Counted from the first letter of the stretch, positions 1 through 13,836 are shown. The stretch: 64,000 bases of DNA from Diogma glabrata (GCA_963693315.1 OY856187.1:113189746-113253745), one strand, 5' to 3'. Made by a program: numbers and translations. Notes: generated by a model from the letters alone, not told the origin.

Positions 1-3000
1 AGTTGAAAGAGCCGATGACTAATGAGAAAAACTCAATATAGCGTTACTACACCCAAAGGTTAAAGTTGACAAAAACTGATCACATTTATGTTTATGTTAT
101 CAAGCTTGTGACAACCAAAGATTAAAACATGTCTTCAAAAATTCATGTTGCCAATCACTAGACCAATATTTATTGATGAAAAGAGATGTAATAAAACAAC
201 TTGTCGAAAGATAATTGATATATTAATAATTTGCCACCAACCACCTTTCAATTTATAATGTTTCATTTCTCTTCAATATTGATTGATTATTATCCCAAAA
301 TTGTTGATTGATTAAAATGAATCTTTTGATTTATGTTCATATTTTCAAAACAATGTTATCAATTTTATGATAAAAAAATATTATTAATAATTTCAGCATT
401 TCCAACCAATCATGCATAAATCAAAGAACGATGTCATGTTGTGCAAATAGTAATTTAATGAAAATTAAAAATTTAGGTTTTAAAATGTTAAAATTGGTTT
501 GAAGAATGAAAACAAAATTGTGAATTAACAATACTATAATGGAAGAGTAAGTAGTACTAAAAAAAAATTGGTATGTTCATTCATCAATTTTTCATGTGTT
601 CTACATACAGTTTTTGTGTTTTTTGCATATTTTGTTATATATAAATCGATTACCATATGTAAACATTGGGATAATGTTAGTGATAATAATTTGTTTACTG
701 CTTGTCGTAATAGTAATAGTAAAATTATTTGAGAACGGCAAAACGAATTGCAAATCGCAATAGGGGATTTTAATTTGGGTCATGATTAGTGGGTAACGAG
801 ATAATGGGTATGTGTTAACGGTAATAATTTGAAAGTAGTTTTTGGTAATGAATAATGTTTCTATTATATTATAATTAATCAAAATATTACCTGGTAATAG
901 TTTGAAGATAAATTGGTATTTCAGATGTTTAAAATAATTAATATTGAGGTTGAATCTGTTTTGTTTTAACAAATTTATATGAAACCAGTTAATCAATTTA
1001 ACTTATGTATAAACATTTGACGTTTTTTTATTTAAAAACACACTTGTCATAGCATGTTAGCATACCATATTCATATCTCACATAGTGTGATGTTTCTAAC
1101 GAATTGTTGGGCTAATAAAGTATGACTTGATTATTGGATTATATATTAGTAAACAACTGTTATTCTTCTGTAACTTGTTGGCTATTATTCTGTTTAGCAT
1201 GGACTAAGCGTAACTTCGAGTTGATCACAATAATCTAGTTACCTATTCTAAATAGATAAATCAGTTACCTATTCCAAATGTGTCATGATATCTTACATAA
1301 ATTAGTAACGTAATATCCTACAACTTTGGTCAACATTATGCTTCTATGGTGAACCACATAGAATAAACTGACACAACTAGGCTCTGCAACCAAATTCTTT
1401 CATCCCTTCACCACAAAAATACGAGTTTTCAACTAAGTAAGAGAAGTTTTAAAACTTTGAATTGTAGCCATATGCAAACATTTTTTAAAATTTTTGGCAC
1501 TTTAGGCTCACGATTTTTCTATGTTATATAAACAACAACTTTGAATATATGGAGGGTTTTGCTTTTTTTAAAAAATATTATTAATTTTTAATAATTTGCT
1601 CAATATTACGAAAAAATAAATTTAAATATCGGTAAGTCGACATGAAATTAGTCAATCAAAAATATTAAAATAGTATAATAATTTGTTTAAATCACTAAAA
1701 TTAAATATTCGAAGTTCCAGTTTGTTTTTTGTGTTTCTTTGCATTACCTTCACAAACAAAATAACTTTTGCACATAATTTTAGAGTTTAAATGAAAATAA
1801 GATTAAATGCATAATATAGAGAAAGTCATATTATCTCATAAAAATTTAAATAAAATCAGAGATTTAATAAAATTAAAATAGTATAATTTGCTACAAGAGA
1901 TAAAAACGCTTAATTTTCTCGACTAAAAATTTGTTCATTTGACGTTAAAATCGACAAAATAAAATTCAAAATTCATATTGTATTTTTTGATGGTTGCTTT
2001 GTAACATTACATAAAATACCATAGCAACTAGATTTTTTATTTAGTGAAAATGATTTTACATTAGTGAAAAAAACCATTTTCACAGGGATTAAGCCTCCAT
2101 AAATATGCTATCGTAGAAAAATAGTTTTTCATTCTTCGTTCTTGTTTTTATTATATCGTTATTCTTTTGTTTATTAATGTTATCATTAAATAAATTTTGG
2201 TAGGCTTCGTTTTTTATTATTCGTAAAACAAGGGTCTGATATGTGTGTACATATATGGTATGGTGCACATCATTACCATACATGTGCTTTGCACAATATG
2301 GCACCATGCGCATTAATGCAAATTTCACGCATTTTTTCAAAATTGCTTTACGGAATAGAAGATAATTGCTTGAGTAAGCCGGCAGTCACAAACGAAATCT
2401 ATTTAATGGTGCGTTAAAAATATAACTGGTTTGAAAATGATACTCTGAGGTTAATTTATAGCGCAGTATTTTGTCACTTAATGCTGGTATTAGAGAGCTA
2501 GAAAAATTCAACATTATAGACAGCTAAAAATTGTGCCATTTGTGTTTTCCTTGACATTGTAAAAGTGGAAAAGTGGTCGATAATATAACGTAAAATAAAA
2601 ATAAAAATATTTATATATATTTTATCATAAGTTCTATACATGTTTATATATTTTACTATGAATATTATTTAGTTGAAATCCATCACAAAATTCACTTTTA
2701 TATTTAAAAATGAATTTTGATTAAATTTAAAAATATAATCTGCTTGACCGAATAACATAGCCGAGTATATAAAGAAAGATTTTTCAGTTTTTGTCTTTCT
2801 TTCATCATCCTTTTAATCGTACACAAATTAAAAATTTCCAATTCCATATATCGTCTCACCAAACAACTTCTTTACAAACAAAAATGTTCTTCATTTATGT
2901 AGATAAACCCAAATTATCCGATTCAGTGATATTACAATACATATATGTGAACATCCATAAATCTTTTGTTGTTGACGGCTAGTCCATTCGCCTAAGAATG

Positions 3001-4030
3001 TGCTGAAATTTTTGGTACTGTTGAATTAATTTTACTTAGTAACGCAAGCTTTTAGTTTCAACAAATTTAATAACTACATACTTAGTTCCTTTACATCTGA
3101 ATGATTTTTCGGAAGACTATTTGTCGAATAAAGCTTTTTTTTGTAATTCTGAGGAAAGAAAACCCATCAACAGCAATTTATTGAGCAATTACTTCACTCA
3201 TCGACGGACACCGCCTTTACATGAATTTATCGATTTTTTGCATATCACTGTTGATTTGAACACATCTTTTAGCGCAAGACTACTTCTTCCACTTGTGCCC
3301 AACTCTGGCTGTCTTCTTTTCAAAGAATGTATGGCATTGAAATGTCGATGAAGACCAGTTGCGGTTGCAATAAGCGGATAGTTACATAAAATATTTGAAT
3401 TAATTCAATAACTGTTGTTTCTTGAAAATTTTTTATTTCTGATTATTTTGCATTTCACACAAAATGTCAAACTATTTAGAATGCAGTGGAACATAAATCA
3501 ACCGTACCGTAATTTTAGTTCTCTTTCATACCGAAAAGCACAAACATTTATATTTTTGATTGTTTTTAGTAAATACGACGTTTAATTTTTTAAATAGAGG
3601 AAAAATATTTTTCTCGAGAAAAACAAAAATTTTCTCGAGAAATCGAGATTAGATTTTTGCTAAATTTCTCGAGAAATTCCCGAGAAATATTTCTCGAGAA
3701 GAAACACTAATCATAGCCTACCTAATTTCTAAATCTTATTAATCTACTTAGTTTTTACTGTTGTTGTAATCATGAGATGTTTATTTCGGTGTTATTAAGT
3801 TGTATTCCTATCCAGATCTTAAACCACTTTCCAGATCTTAGAAAATGTGAAATATTTTAAATAAGTCCGTATAATGTTTTTAGTATTTTTTAATTTCTAT
3901 TACAAAATTGAATTTGTTTTACTTGATGGTGCGAGTTCGAACAAATGAGTCTCTATATAACTCAGTTTGTGAACTTTAACCATTGAGGATGGCAGTCCGT
4001 CACACGTATGAGGAACCCAAATTTAGTTAT
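1..4030. other. A+T-rich non-coding DNA
   Basis: Long A/T-rich stretch with frequent homopolymer runs and stops in all frames. Open frames of 60-130 codons (for example 601-996 minus and 3121-3351 plus) show no recognisable motif, and their composition matches the surrounding non-coding DNA. The only structure noted is a cluster of CTCGAG-centred palindromes at 3611-3700, listed separately. Confidence 0.6.
3611..3700. repeat. cluster of four TTCTCGAGAA palindromes
   Basis: The self-complementary 10-mer TTCTCGAGAA occurs at about 3611, 3632, 3666 and 3691, mostly extended to TTTCTCGAGAAA. A variant, CCCGAGAAA, lies between the last two. The spacing is irregular (20-35 bp). It may be a degenerate short tandem repeat or the core of an inverted-repeat element. 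No function is assigned. Confidence 0.6.
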
Positions 4031-4689
4031 GTTTTTTTATTTATTATTTATTATTTACTATTTACAAGAAGGCCATTGGCCCATATTATTGCACAGCAGA
4101 ATTTAACATTGAAAAAAGGGAACCATTTAGAAGGTTTACGCTCCAGTATAACTAATAACTCAATTAAAAAGCTAAAATTAAAATTTCAGTTACAAAAAAA
4201 TAAATTTCAAAATCAATCAAGAATTGACTGTATGACTTCATACACATAGAATTAATCTGCTCACAATAAGACCTATGACCCACAGCATTGTACAGCAGCA
4301 AAATTTTTGGTTATTTGACATTGGCTAATGATAAAACAGAGAACAGCAGAAAAACTCACTAGTGAATCAATTAAAAATCAAAGAGTAACAAAGCATACCT
4401 GTTCCTAATAAGATATGGGCGTGGGACCATCAGTAATACGGGGAAAAAATATAAAATTCTATACTTAAAACGTGAAGATCAAGTAACAGAGCAATGTGAA
4501 GAAAGACAAAAAAACATAAAAGCGAAAAAGGAAAGAGAGAAAGAGGAAGGAAAAATATAGAAATAAAGAAAAGGAAAAGAAGAGGAAGGCGGTTTTTACA
4601 CCCACTTTTAGAATAAAAGTAGCACATTAAATACAGTAATCAGCCAATACTTGGGGCACCTTCAGCAGAAAAGAAAAATAATCAACCTC

Positions 4690-5850
4690 GCACAGAACTA
4701 AAAAGGTTAATCAGCTCCCCTTGAAGATTGCTTTAGAAAAATTAAAGCATTTTTAAAGATATCGGTAAATCGTTGAAAAGCTTGATAACTCTCAGCACAT
4801 ATGATTTCTCCCAAGAAACACAGCTGAAACCAGATTTAATTGACTTCTAAAATGTCCAACCGAGAACCACCCAAGAAGAAAAGAAGGCGACTGAAACTTT
4901 TTAACTCGGTAGAGTTTGCAGAGAAGTCGTATTTTGACATGTTCAAAAAAAGAAGTCCCAAGAAGCTGAAAGACGAAAGGCGAGATGTAGTAACGAGATA
5001 TAAAATTGTCACCAAATGTGACTGCATAATTGAATTTTCTCTTGAGGATGGTAATGGTCTCGTCAGTACAACCCGAAACAATCTCTATACCACGGTCAAT
5101 TTGCGGGAGAATAAGTGAGAAGACAGAGGTAGACAGTTATTTAAACTACGAAATCTCCAGGTAATACCAAAGATTTTTTCTAGATGCTTTCCAACTTAAC
5201 TTGTCATAAAAAATAATCCCAACATTTTTAGCTTGGTTATAGAGAGGGAAATGACATCCCCACCCAGTCTAATATGCATCGGATTCGGAGAGATTGTGGA
5301 ATTGGAATTAAAGAGAACTGCCTGTCATTTTGCTGCATTAAGCTCCAAACGATTTTCCAAGGCCCACTCAAAAAAGCGCTTAAGATCATGATTTACCTCC
5401 TCAATATAATCATTAAGACTTGATCGTGACCTAGCATAGGGTATCTGGACATCATCAGGAAAGAGGTGTACAGTAACAATTACGCGAGACTTAGCAATAT
5501 CATTAGTGAAGAGCAAAAATAGCAAGGGGTTCAGAATTGACCTTTTAAGAATTCTATTGCTTACGGAAAGCAGATCCGAGAGCCTAACATCTGAGTAAAC
5601 CCTTTGAAAGAGGCCTGTTAGATATGAATAAATCAAGTTTGAATCTATGGTAGATTAGGGAAGGAGTTTCCATTTGGTCACCAAGCACACCAGTATTTTT
5701 AATTCTCCTCCAAAGATCCTTTGAAGAGTATACTCCTTTGAATATTTTGTCACCCTAAGCATGTTTGGCTCTGTGTACCATCACCCTAAATTTGTTCCTG
5801 CATAAACAAAAGACTTCCCAATTTTCACCAGTGCCATCTTTAAGGAGTTA
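4690..5850 (-). pseudogene. LINE reverse transcriptase remnant
   Basis: Minus-strand remnant of the same LINE. The pre-RT linker reads KDLWRRIKNTGVLGDQ (about 5680-5740). It jumps directly to the mid-palm region (SYLTGLFQRVYSDVRLSDLL), so the fingers and first catalytic aspartate are deleted. SILNPLLFLLFTNDIA and HLFPDDVQIPYARS (about 5440-5560) correspond to the PLLF and F/YADD blocks. The catalytic-box alanine is replaced by proline, and glycine of the GPLLF block is replaced by asparagine, so the enzyme would be dead. ALENRLELNAAK and downstream thumb/C-terminal segments follow, with stops and frameshifts. The original ORF would have been ORF2. Confidence 0.75.
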
Positions 5851-5879
5851 ACAGTAGGATGTTGGTTCAGCTGGTGAAT

Positions 5880-6950
5880 CAACTTGGACTTTTCTACAAA
5901 AATTGTTTGAAATAAAACTAGAACAAATAGCCGGTAACAAATTGTCACAGACGAATATGGATCTATGGGAACATCTTATAAAAAGGATAACATTTAAATT
6001 TGCAAGAATAAAAAAAAGATGTATACATATATATAAGTAATAAAAAAAATATAAACTCATCTTGATTATGGTTGATTGGTATGGCTTTGATTGTTCCTAA
6101 TTGCTCCTTGGTCCGATATAAAAATTGTACATATGACTTCATATGTATTTTTCTCAATAATTCAAATTTAATTGTTTAATCGTCACTGGTTGATTTGAGG
6201 CTTTTTATAATTCCAAAATTGATTTGATGTAAAATAAAATCCATTTATTTTGAGTCAAACAACAAGAAGATGTTTTATTCTAGAAATACGTCACACCTTG
6301 GGACTAATTCTAACCAAATATAGAAATCTTCACCTCTTTTCATATATAATTGAAAAAATGATTAGCAGGAACAAAGTTTAGTTCACTTGCTTATGTTTTA
6401 ATTTAATGATCTTTCACTTATCAAATTTACTTTATACAAGTACACCGGTATGGCATTTTTAATAACTTAAGGTTACTTACAAATAGCAAATTTTGTTCTT
6501 TTCCTTTATTATTTAATTTTTGCTTCTAAAGCTAAAAGCAGAGTTTTATTCTTTTAACTATTTTTATTTTTAATTTAAAATTTTTTTAAAACTTTTAAAC
6601 AACAAGCGAAGGTTGATTCTTCCGAATTCAATCATGGAATAAAACTAAATGTGTGTCACTGTCTGACATTTTATAATCAGTTTTATCAAAAAAAAAAGAT
6701 CTACCACTTTGAAGAAAAAAAACATTATTTCGTTCAGTTTTCGTTATGAATCGATGAGTGAGTTTAATAGCTGTTTGGAGATGAATTTGAATTTGAAAGG
6801 TTTTAGTTTTCGTTTTAGGAAATGAATTATGCAAAATTTTTTTATTTAGAAGAGAAGATGGAATAGTAGAAATGATTAGGATGTTTATTAATACATTCCG
6901 AAATGTAAATGTGTTTCAATTATTTAATGAGAAAAATTAGATAATCGTTA
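5880..6950. other. probable insertion inside the LINE, unidentified
   Basis: About 1.07 kb of A+T-rich DNA separates LINE segments that should be close together (post-endonuclease linker and pre-RT linker). It has no LINE similarity that I can read, no clear inverted termini and no coding signal. It is inferred to be a later insertion or a highly diverged filler. Confidence 0.35.
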
Positions 6951-6954
6951 CAAG

Positions 6955-7890
6955 GCTAAGCCTCGCATTGACTTTATATGCAACATTTCAGGAGCAAGAT
7001 GAATAGTATTAACTTTATGGCTACGAACCTTTGTGTAGGGAAGAAATTTATTCATAAGTAGGAGAATAGTCTTGTTTCGAAAATTTAACTTAACATCAAC
7101 ATCAGTAAAGGAGTAGAAGGGAAAGAAATTAACATTGTCCAGATATAACAGTAAGCTTACCAGATCAACATGGCCAAAATCAGAGACATAACTATAAGAA
7201 GTTTGAGGAGCTGTGGTGATCACTATAGTGATATAATTAGAAACGAATGATGAGAGATGCCAGGAATCCAGAATTTATTGTAATTTTTGACAAACGAGTC
7301 ATCCATCACTCACCATAAAAAATCAATATATTGGAAAAAATATTGGAACAATTTGAAGCCTTCAATAAAAAAGATGAATGAGCATGATACGTAGGACAAT
7401 TATTAGAAATTATTGCGAGTCTAAGTCTGTCAGCAAAGTCATTACAGGTGGCCTGTGAATTGGGAGACAGGAGATTGATATTAAAATCGCCTAAACCCAC
7501 AACGAACGGGTACCTGATAGCGATCTCAGCAATAACATCTTCCACTGAATCAATGCCACCCGAGGACAGAAAGGGTACAAGGACAACGCTCCAACGGTCT
7601 CTTGAAAAATTATCAATTCTGCATAGCACTCGGATAATATACTCGGATCTGAACTTGCGACTGACATAAAGGGCAACACCTCCACCGCTCCTCCTAGACC
7701 TGTCCTATCAATAGCAGTGTTGGTGGTGTACTACTTAATTTCTGTTTAAGATAACCATGCTTAAACCATGTTTCCGAGACACCCGCTAGATCTAGACATT
7801 TGTTTTTAAGAAGGAATCTGATTACTTCAAGCTTGTAGGAGTTGAGTCTAGGGTTTAAGCTCTATGCATTGAAATGGCAATTGTTAGGAA
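6955..7890 (-). pseudogene. LINE endonuclease (APE-type) remnant
   Basis: Decayed apurinic endonuclease-like domain of the LINE, which would nick target DNA to prime reverse transcription. Visible landmarks in order: NARSL-like start with LAGVSETWF (about 7766-7800), GGGVALYV-like segment (about 7680), SSGGIDSVEDVI (about 7550), the metal/phosphate-binding motif VGLGDFNINLL (about 7470-7500), then a PGISHH-like segment near 7240. A linker follows with LLLMNKFLPYTKVRSHKV (7000-7070), which resembles the region just after the endonuclease in insect LINEs. The frame changes several times, and an in-frame stop lies near the start. The domain order matches the RT remnant further downstream on the same strand. 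Confidence 0.75.
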
Positions 7891-7960
7891 GATCCTTGTG
7901 ACTACCTAAGAGATTGGATATACTACTTCCGGTACCCAATGACTGAGCAACTTAACTACA

Positions 7961-10900
7961 TGCCATGAAAAAATACGCAGGAAGAAAAAGACAGGAACCA
8001 CAAAAGCAAGGAGAGAGTGTTAGTAAAAGGGAGTGAAGGACGAACACAAAAAAATTAAGAAAAATCGTAGTGCTAAAGACTATACTGCAATGAGAGGTAC
8101 GAGAAAGAGCAAAAACAAAAAATACAAAAAGAAGCCACTTCTAGCAAGCAAGAGGAAAATGCATATTCAGAGCAGACAATAACTAACCATAACCATAACT
8201 AGAGGAGAGACCATCCTTGGTGCTAACAATTGAAGCCACACCTATGCGAAAGTTGGATAATAGAAGTTTTTTTTATTTAGAAGTCGTGCTTGCTTTAGTA
8301 TCGTTCAAGTGAATGATGGAGTGATTATTGATGCCGTTAACAAGATCTGAGACTATAATTTTTTTCCTCTTAAACTAATTAGCCACAATGCTATCACGAA
8401 TACGCGTGTGAGATATGGTGACTACAAATTTTTTTGGTAAATTTTAAAACAAAATTTTTAACCTATCGTCCACCAACAATTCAGAAGGCATGTTGCTGTG
8501 GGACCTTAATTTTAAAAGGTATTTATGTGTTGCTGTGACAGAGCAGAGTGACACGTATTTAAATTTCTATGATACAATGTATTGTATTAAAAACAGGAAT
8601 TAAACTATACCCTACAATATATTTAAATTAAGCTCGGGCGCCATTTACCTAATTTGTACCGGCGTTGAGATATCATGGTTCAGCGTTGACCAGAACAACT
8701 GATAAGAACAGGTATGATTGATAAGAACACTTTTCAAACTAATTTATAGCCTATGTATCATATTAATATCGTAACAATAAATGGTTACTAAACTCCAATA
8801 ATCAAATGCATTAAGTTGTAGTTGTGATTAAAATAACCAACCGTAACCTTATTCAACGAAAAGTTCCCATCGAACAAATTTCAATTCCTTTGTTCAATTA
8901 CACAATTAACGATTTCACAACAAAAATTTATTTTATTTGCATATACGGTAAAGCGTTGTACATATCACAATTGTTCATGTGCCATCTCACCTAAACAAAA
9001 TTCATTGAAACTTTCGATTTTTTTTTGATTTGAAATGATTGAAGAAAACAAAAATTGATTGATAATCCATAAATCACTTTTTTTATCTGTTCAAGAATCT
9101 CAATCAATTTTTTTATTTATTAAAAGTTTTTAATAAAGTTTTAGATTGAATAATTTAAAATTATTAATAATGTTAAAATTATCATTTTTTGTATCATTTT
9201 CATTTACGATTGATTGATAGACCACCGACTGTTTTGTTTTTCTTGTAATTGTTGGATTTTTTTCTCTCTATTTAAATTTTTGATTTAAGAATAAATGATG
9301 GGTTTGCTATTGTTTGAACGATATGATTCTGAGTTGTAAGAAAATGAGGTAAGTGATTTCTGACCTTGAATTATTATCTAATCTTGTGAAGTTCGAAACA
9401 ATAAACAATAGATGTTGAACTCTTTGTTTGTTATAAAGAAAGATGCTGTGTGTTGATATTTTATTATCTTTTTATTGCTACTATGGCGTCAATTTGATGC
9501 CATAATTTTATATGATTCCATTCTCTAATTAATAATTTTACACTTACATACTCATTCATATGTAAATTGATGATTTTATTTCACCTCTTTTAAAGAATTC
9601 AAATAAAATAAAACAAAAAATTATATCTTTTTGAGAATTACATGTACCCCCAAAATATATGATGACATTTATTTCAAAACAACAACAAACGTTAAACAAT
9701 ATAGCGTACAAAAATATTTATACAAAAAACTAACAAGATATTTGTTTGGATTCTTTTGTACCAATTGAGGATATGGTAATTTCTTTTCATACACAAATGG
9801 GTTTTGGTCTTTTATTAGGAGAATTTATTGATCTTTGGATAACGTTTAAAGATATTTGTATTAAAAAACTGTAAACTTTATTTAAAATTTAATTAATCAC
9901 TAATGTTGTGTCGTGCTGGTAGAGTCTATTGGTTTTTAATAGGCCATTAGGATTTTTATTTGAAATTCGAGATGACTGTCTTACTATATTTAGGTTCGAT
10001 GGTGACAATATAGATAATTTGTTTAAATGAGCTTGGGTGGAAACAATTTATGTAGATTTCGTAGTTTTTGCTAGTCGGTGCTTAATTGTCACATTAAGTG
10101 AGTTTATTTAAATCTAGGTGAGGCATCCTAAATATTTCTAAATCTCAAACTAAGCTCACTTGCTTAATGTCTTTGAAAGTTGAAATAGAATCGTTAAAAA
10201 AAATCGAAGTTCAAAAATATTGTTCATTTTCTTTTTCCTTGTTTTATTTCAATAAAATAAATCAACAAATTGAACGCAACATTAAGTTTAATATATATAA
10301 TGATATGTTTAATTTAATTTGGAAAATACAAGAAACATAATTTATTGTAAACAGAAAACTGGATGACAAATTTATTCAATTAGAATTAAATGTATCCAAT
10401 TGGAAAATATGTTTTCAATCGTAGTTGTTGTGATTTAGATTTTTTTTCGCCAACTATCTCAAACTAAACAATTTTTTTTATCAAAACCACAAGTTCCACT
10501 AAATCAATGACACATTAGATAAAATTCATAACAAACTAAACTAAAATTTTACAAAAGTCGCCAAAGAACAAAAAAACTATAATCTGTAGTGACAGTTCTT
10601 ATCAGTAACAGAAGATAAAACAGAAATAAATATAAACATAAATTTTTGTGTTCAGTTTTAAGTCAGATTAAAATCACAATACGACATGAAAATAACACCA
10701 CAGCAAATTTTCATCTAACCCAACTAACGTAACTAAGTTTGTCAAATAATTTCCATTCTTTACAGAAAACAGAGGAAAAAAATTCAAACAAAATAAAAAA
10801 AAAAATTTAAGTTTGTTGAACAACCATAAAATGACGGTTGAAGATTGGTAAAATAAATTTAAAACATATATGTTTGTTTGTGCATGCTATCATGTATTTG

Positions 10901-11330
10901 AGCAGAATGATTGTTTTGTTGGTTTCAATTTTTTTTTAAATCTAGCTATTGAACATCCGGGATTGGGGTGTCGCACATTAGTCGATTTCATAGAACAACC
11001 TATCTGTTGCAATGTGCGTCATCTCGCCATTTCGAAAAAACGTTGGTTCCAAAAAACAATATATGATAAGCGAAGACGGGAAAAACCAAAACTATAAATC
11101 ATTTTGCGACGTTCGTGCTCCATGCAGGAGCGTTGCCAAGCTAATCAGTCTAAAACATTCACGACGGTAATTTGGAACAGAGGTATAATTACCATGGCAG
11201 CCAATTTTTTAAGGTGATTCGCTACATCCGTCCCTAGTTGTAGTCGTGGTGCATGTGTTCGACGTTCAATATAACGGAGAAGTGTCAGAAATAATCGAGC
11301 GGGAGCATATAGCTAAGACTCAAACATAAA
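7961..11330. other. non-coding region, one GC-richer patch
   Basis: Mostly A/T-rich DNA without supported genes. The part next to the LINE (7961-8270) could be its 5' end, but no ORF1 is readable. A GC-richer segment at about 10950-11310 stands out. Its minus strand reads for some distance with few stops, but I recognise no family, so it is left unassigned. It could be a fossil element fragment. Confidence 0.5.
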
Positions 11331-13510
11331 ATTAAATTCAATGAAACAATAAATTAATTAAAATGAATTATTGAATTTAATTCAATAAAACATTAAATTA
11401 AATTAAATAAAACATCGAATTAAATTCAATGAAACATTAAATTAGATTTAATAAAACAATAAATTAAACAAAATTAAACATTGAATAAAATTCAATAAAG
11501 CATTAAATTAAATTAATTGAAAAATTGAATTATATTCAATGAAACATTAAATTAATAACTAATATTGTTTTTTGAGCACTAAATATCACAAAAATAAATA
11601 AATAAAATTAAATAAAACATTGAATTAAATCCAATGAAACATTAAATTAAATTCAAAAAAACAATAAATTAAATTAAATGAATTATTGAATTTAATTCAA
11701 TGAAACATTCAATTAAATAAATTAAAACATCGAATTAAATTCAATTAATCATTGGATAAAATTCAATAAAACATTAAATTAAATTAAATGAAACATTGAA
11801 TTATGCTCAATTAAACATTAAATTAATAACAAATATTTTTTTTAGCACTAGATATCACCAAAATAATATTGAAATTATATTTGAGAAAAAACACACTAAT
11901 TTTTTATATCTATATAATATTTTTATTTGCCAATCGATTTCAAAAGCTAAGCTTTCATTGAGAAGGCCTGTTCTTAAACTGTTTAAGGACAGGCCTTCTC
12001 AATGCAAGCCTGTTTAAGAACAGGCCTTCTCAATGCAACTTAGCTTTCGAAATCGATTGGCAAATAAAAATATTGTATAGATATAAAAAATTAGTGTGTT
12101 TTTTCTCATATATAATTTCAATATCATTAAATTAAATTCAATAAAACCTTAAATTAAATTAAAGAAAACATCAAATTAAATTCAATTAAATTCAATAAAA
12201 CAAAAATTAAATTAAATTAATCATTGAACTAAATTCAAATAAACATTTAATTAAATTAATTGAAACATTAAATTAAATTAAACGAAACATCGAATGCAAA
12301 TCAATGAAACATTAATTTAAATTCAATGTAAAAATAAATTAAATTAAATGAATTATTGAATTAAATTTAATGAAACATTAAGTTAAATGAAATAAAACAT
12401 TAAATTAAATTAAATGAAACATCGAAACATCGAGATTCAATAAAAAATATAATTAAATTTAATAAAATATTAAATTAAATGAAACATTGAATTAAATTCA
12501 ATCAATCATTAAATTGAATTCAATAAAACATTAAATTAAATTAAATGAAACATTGAATTATATTCAACGAAACATTAAATTAAATTCAACGAAACATTAA
12601 ATTAAATTAAATAAAACATTAAATTAAATTGAATGAAACATTGAATTAAATTAAATGAAACATTAAATTAAATTCAATAAAATGTTATATTAGATTAAAT
12701 GAAACATCGAATTAAATTAAATGAAACATTTAATTAAATTCAATAAAACATTAAATTAAATTAAATGCAATGAAACATTGAACTAAATTCAATGAAACAA
12801 TAAATTAAATTAAATGAACCAATGCAACATTAAATTGAATTCAATAAAACAATAAATTAAATTAAATGAATTAAATTAAATTAAATGAAACATTATATTG
12901 AATTCAGTTAAACAATAAATTAAATTAAATGAAACATCGAATAAAATTCAATGAAACATTAATTTAAATTCAATGAAATAAGGAAGTAAATTAAATGAAA
13001 CATTGAAAAATTCAATGAAACATTAAATCAAATTCAATAAAACAGTAAATTAAATTAAATGAATCATGAATTAAATTCAATGAAACATTAAATTAAATTT
13101 AATGAAACATTAAATTAAAATAAATGAAACATTAAATTAAATTCAATGAAACAACAAGTTAAAGTAAATGAAGTATTGAATTAAATTCAATGAAACATTA
13201 AATTAAATTAAATAAAACATTAAATTAAATTAAATGAAACATCGAATTAAATTCAATGAGACATTTAATTATATGCAAGAAAACATTAAATTAAATAAAA
13301 TGAAACATAGAATTAAATTAAATGAAACATTGAATTAAATTCAATCAAACATTAAATTAAATTCAATAAAACAATAACTTAAATTAAATGAAAATTAAAT
13401 TTAATAAAACAATAAATTAAATTAAATGAATCATTGAATTAAATTCAATCAAACATTAAATTAAATTCAATAAAACAATAAATTAAATTAAATGAAACAT
13501 TAAATTAAGA
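11330..13510. repeat. degenerate A+T satellite, 22-26 bp unit
   Basis: About 2.2 kb of imperfect tandem repeats built from alternating blocks such as AAACATTAAATTAAATT and CAATGAAACATCGAATTAA, giving an approximate 22-26 bp unit with higher-order variants. A larger duplicated block carrying GCACTARATATCAC appears at about 11575 and 11850. The array is interrupted by a palindromic element (11865-12126). Copies are diverged and contain indels, so the array looks old. Confidence 0.85.
11865..12126. mobile_element. palindromic foldback/MITE element in satellite
   Basis: Two inverted arms of about 115-120 bp (11866-11985 and 12010-12125) match at nearly every position. Arm landmarks are AAACACACTAATTTTTTATA, TTGCCAATCGATTTC and GAGAAGGCCTGTTCTTA. 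The loop side carries extra direct copies of the GGCCTTCTCAATGCAA block. It has no coding capacity. It interrupts the satellite and so is younger than it. No target-site duplication could be fixed because the flanks are repetitive. Confidence 0.75.
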
Positions 13511-13836
13511 AAGGCATTTTTTTATTTATTTTTTTAAAATTCTCGAAATTCTTGAAATTTAGATCTGCTCTATTTCCCGCATAAAAAAAAATAGCAAAAA
13601 ATCCTATCTTATCTTTTTGTCTATGTAAAAATCAAACAAAAAAATCTTGGTCATATTTTGTCCTAATCTGCTCGGTATTTAAATGACCCATTTATGGAAT
13701 TTTTTGTCGTTCCGCGCTCGATAAATTAATTTATGTCTAACAGTAAAAATAATTTTTCCATCAATCAAAAATAAGTTTTTTATACAAACTTGAACGTATG
13801 GTCATATTAAAAACATTAAAAACTCGTTTTTTGGAT

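Larger units (their letters stand above)
4031..7960 (-). mobile_element. decayed non-LTR retrotransposon (LINE)
   Basis: A single minus-strand LINE copy, read from high to low coordinates. Order: endonuclease start near 7890, endonuclease core to about 7290, linker to about 6955, a roughly 1.1-kb stretch without LINE similarity (about 5880-6950, probably an insertion), linker and RT remnants (about 5850-5100), C-terminal part to about 4690, then a pyrimidine-rich 3' UTR. It ends in a TAAATAA-type tail at about 4031-4065, preceded by TGGGCCAATGGCC. The order and common orientation of the pieces argue for one insertion. Frameshifts and stops throughout make it inactive. The exact clade (Jockey/CR1-like group) is not resolved by eye, and no target-site duplication was found. 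Confidence 0.75.

Noticed and set aside
2766..2790. TATATAAAG followed by TCAGTTT as a core promoter
   Set aside because: TATA to initiator spacing is only about 20 bp and no gene follows.
3121..3351. 76-codon plus-strand frame as a small gene
   Set aside because: It starts at a TTG rather than an ATG, with no family resemblance and no regulatory context.
8632..8643. Minus-strand TGGCGCCCGAGC as a primer-binding site
   Set aside because: Only about 10 bases match tRNA-Lys, no LTR-like CA end lies beside it, and no element remnant follows.
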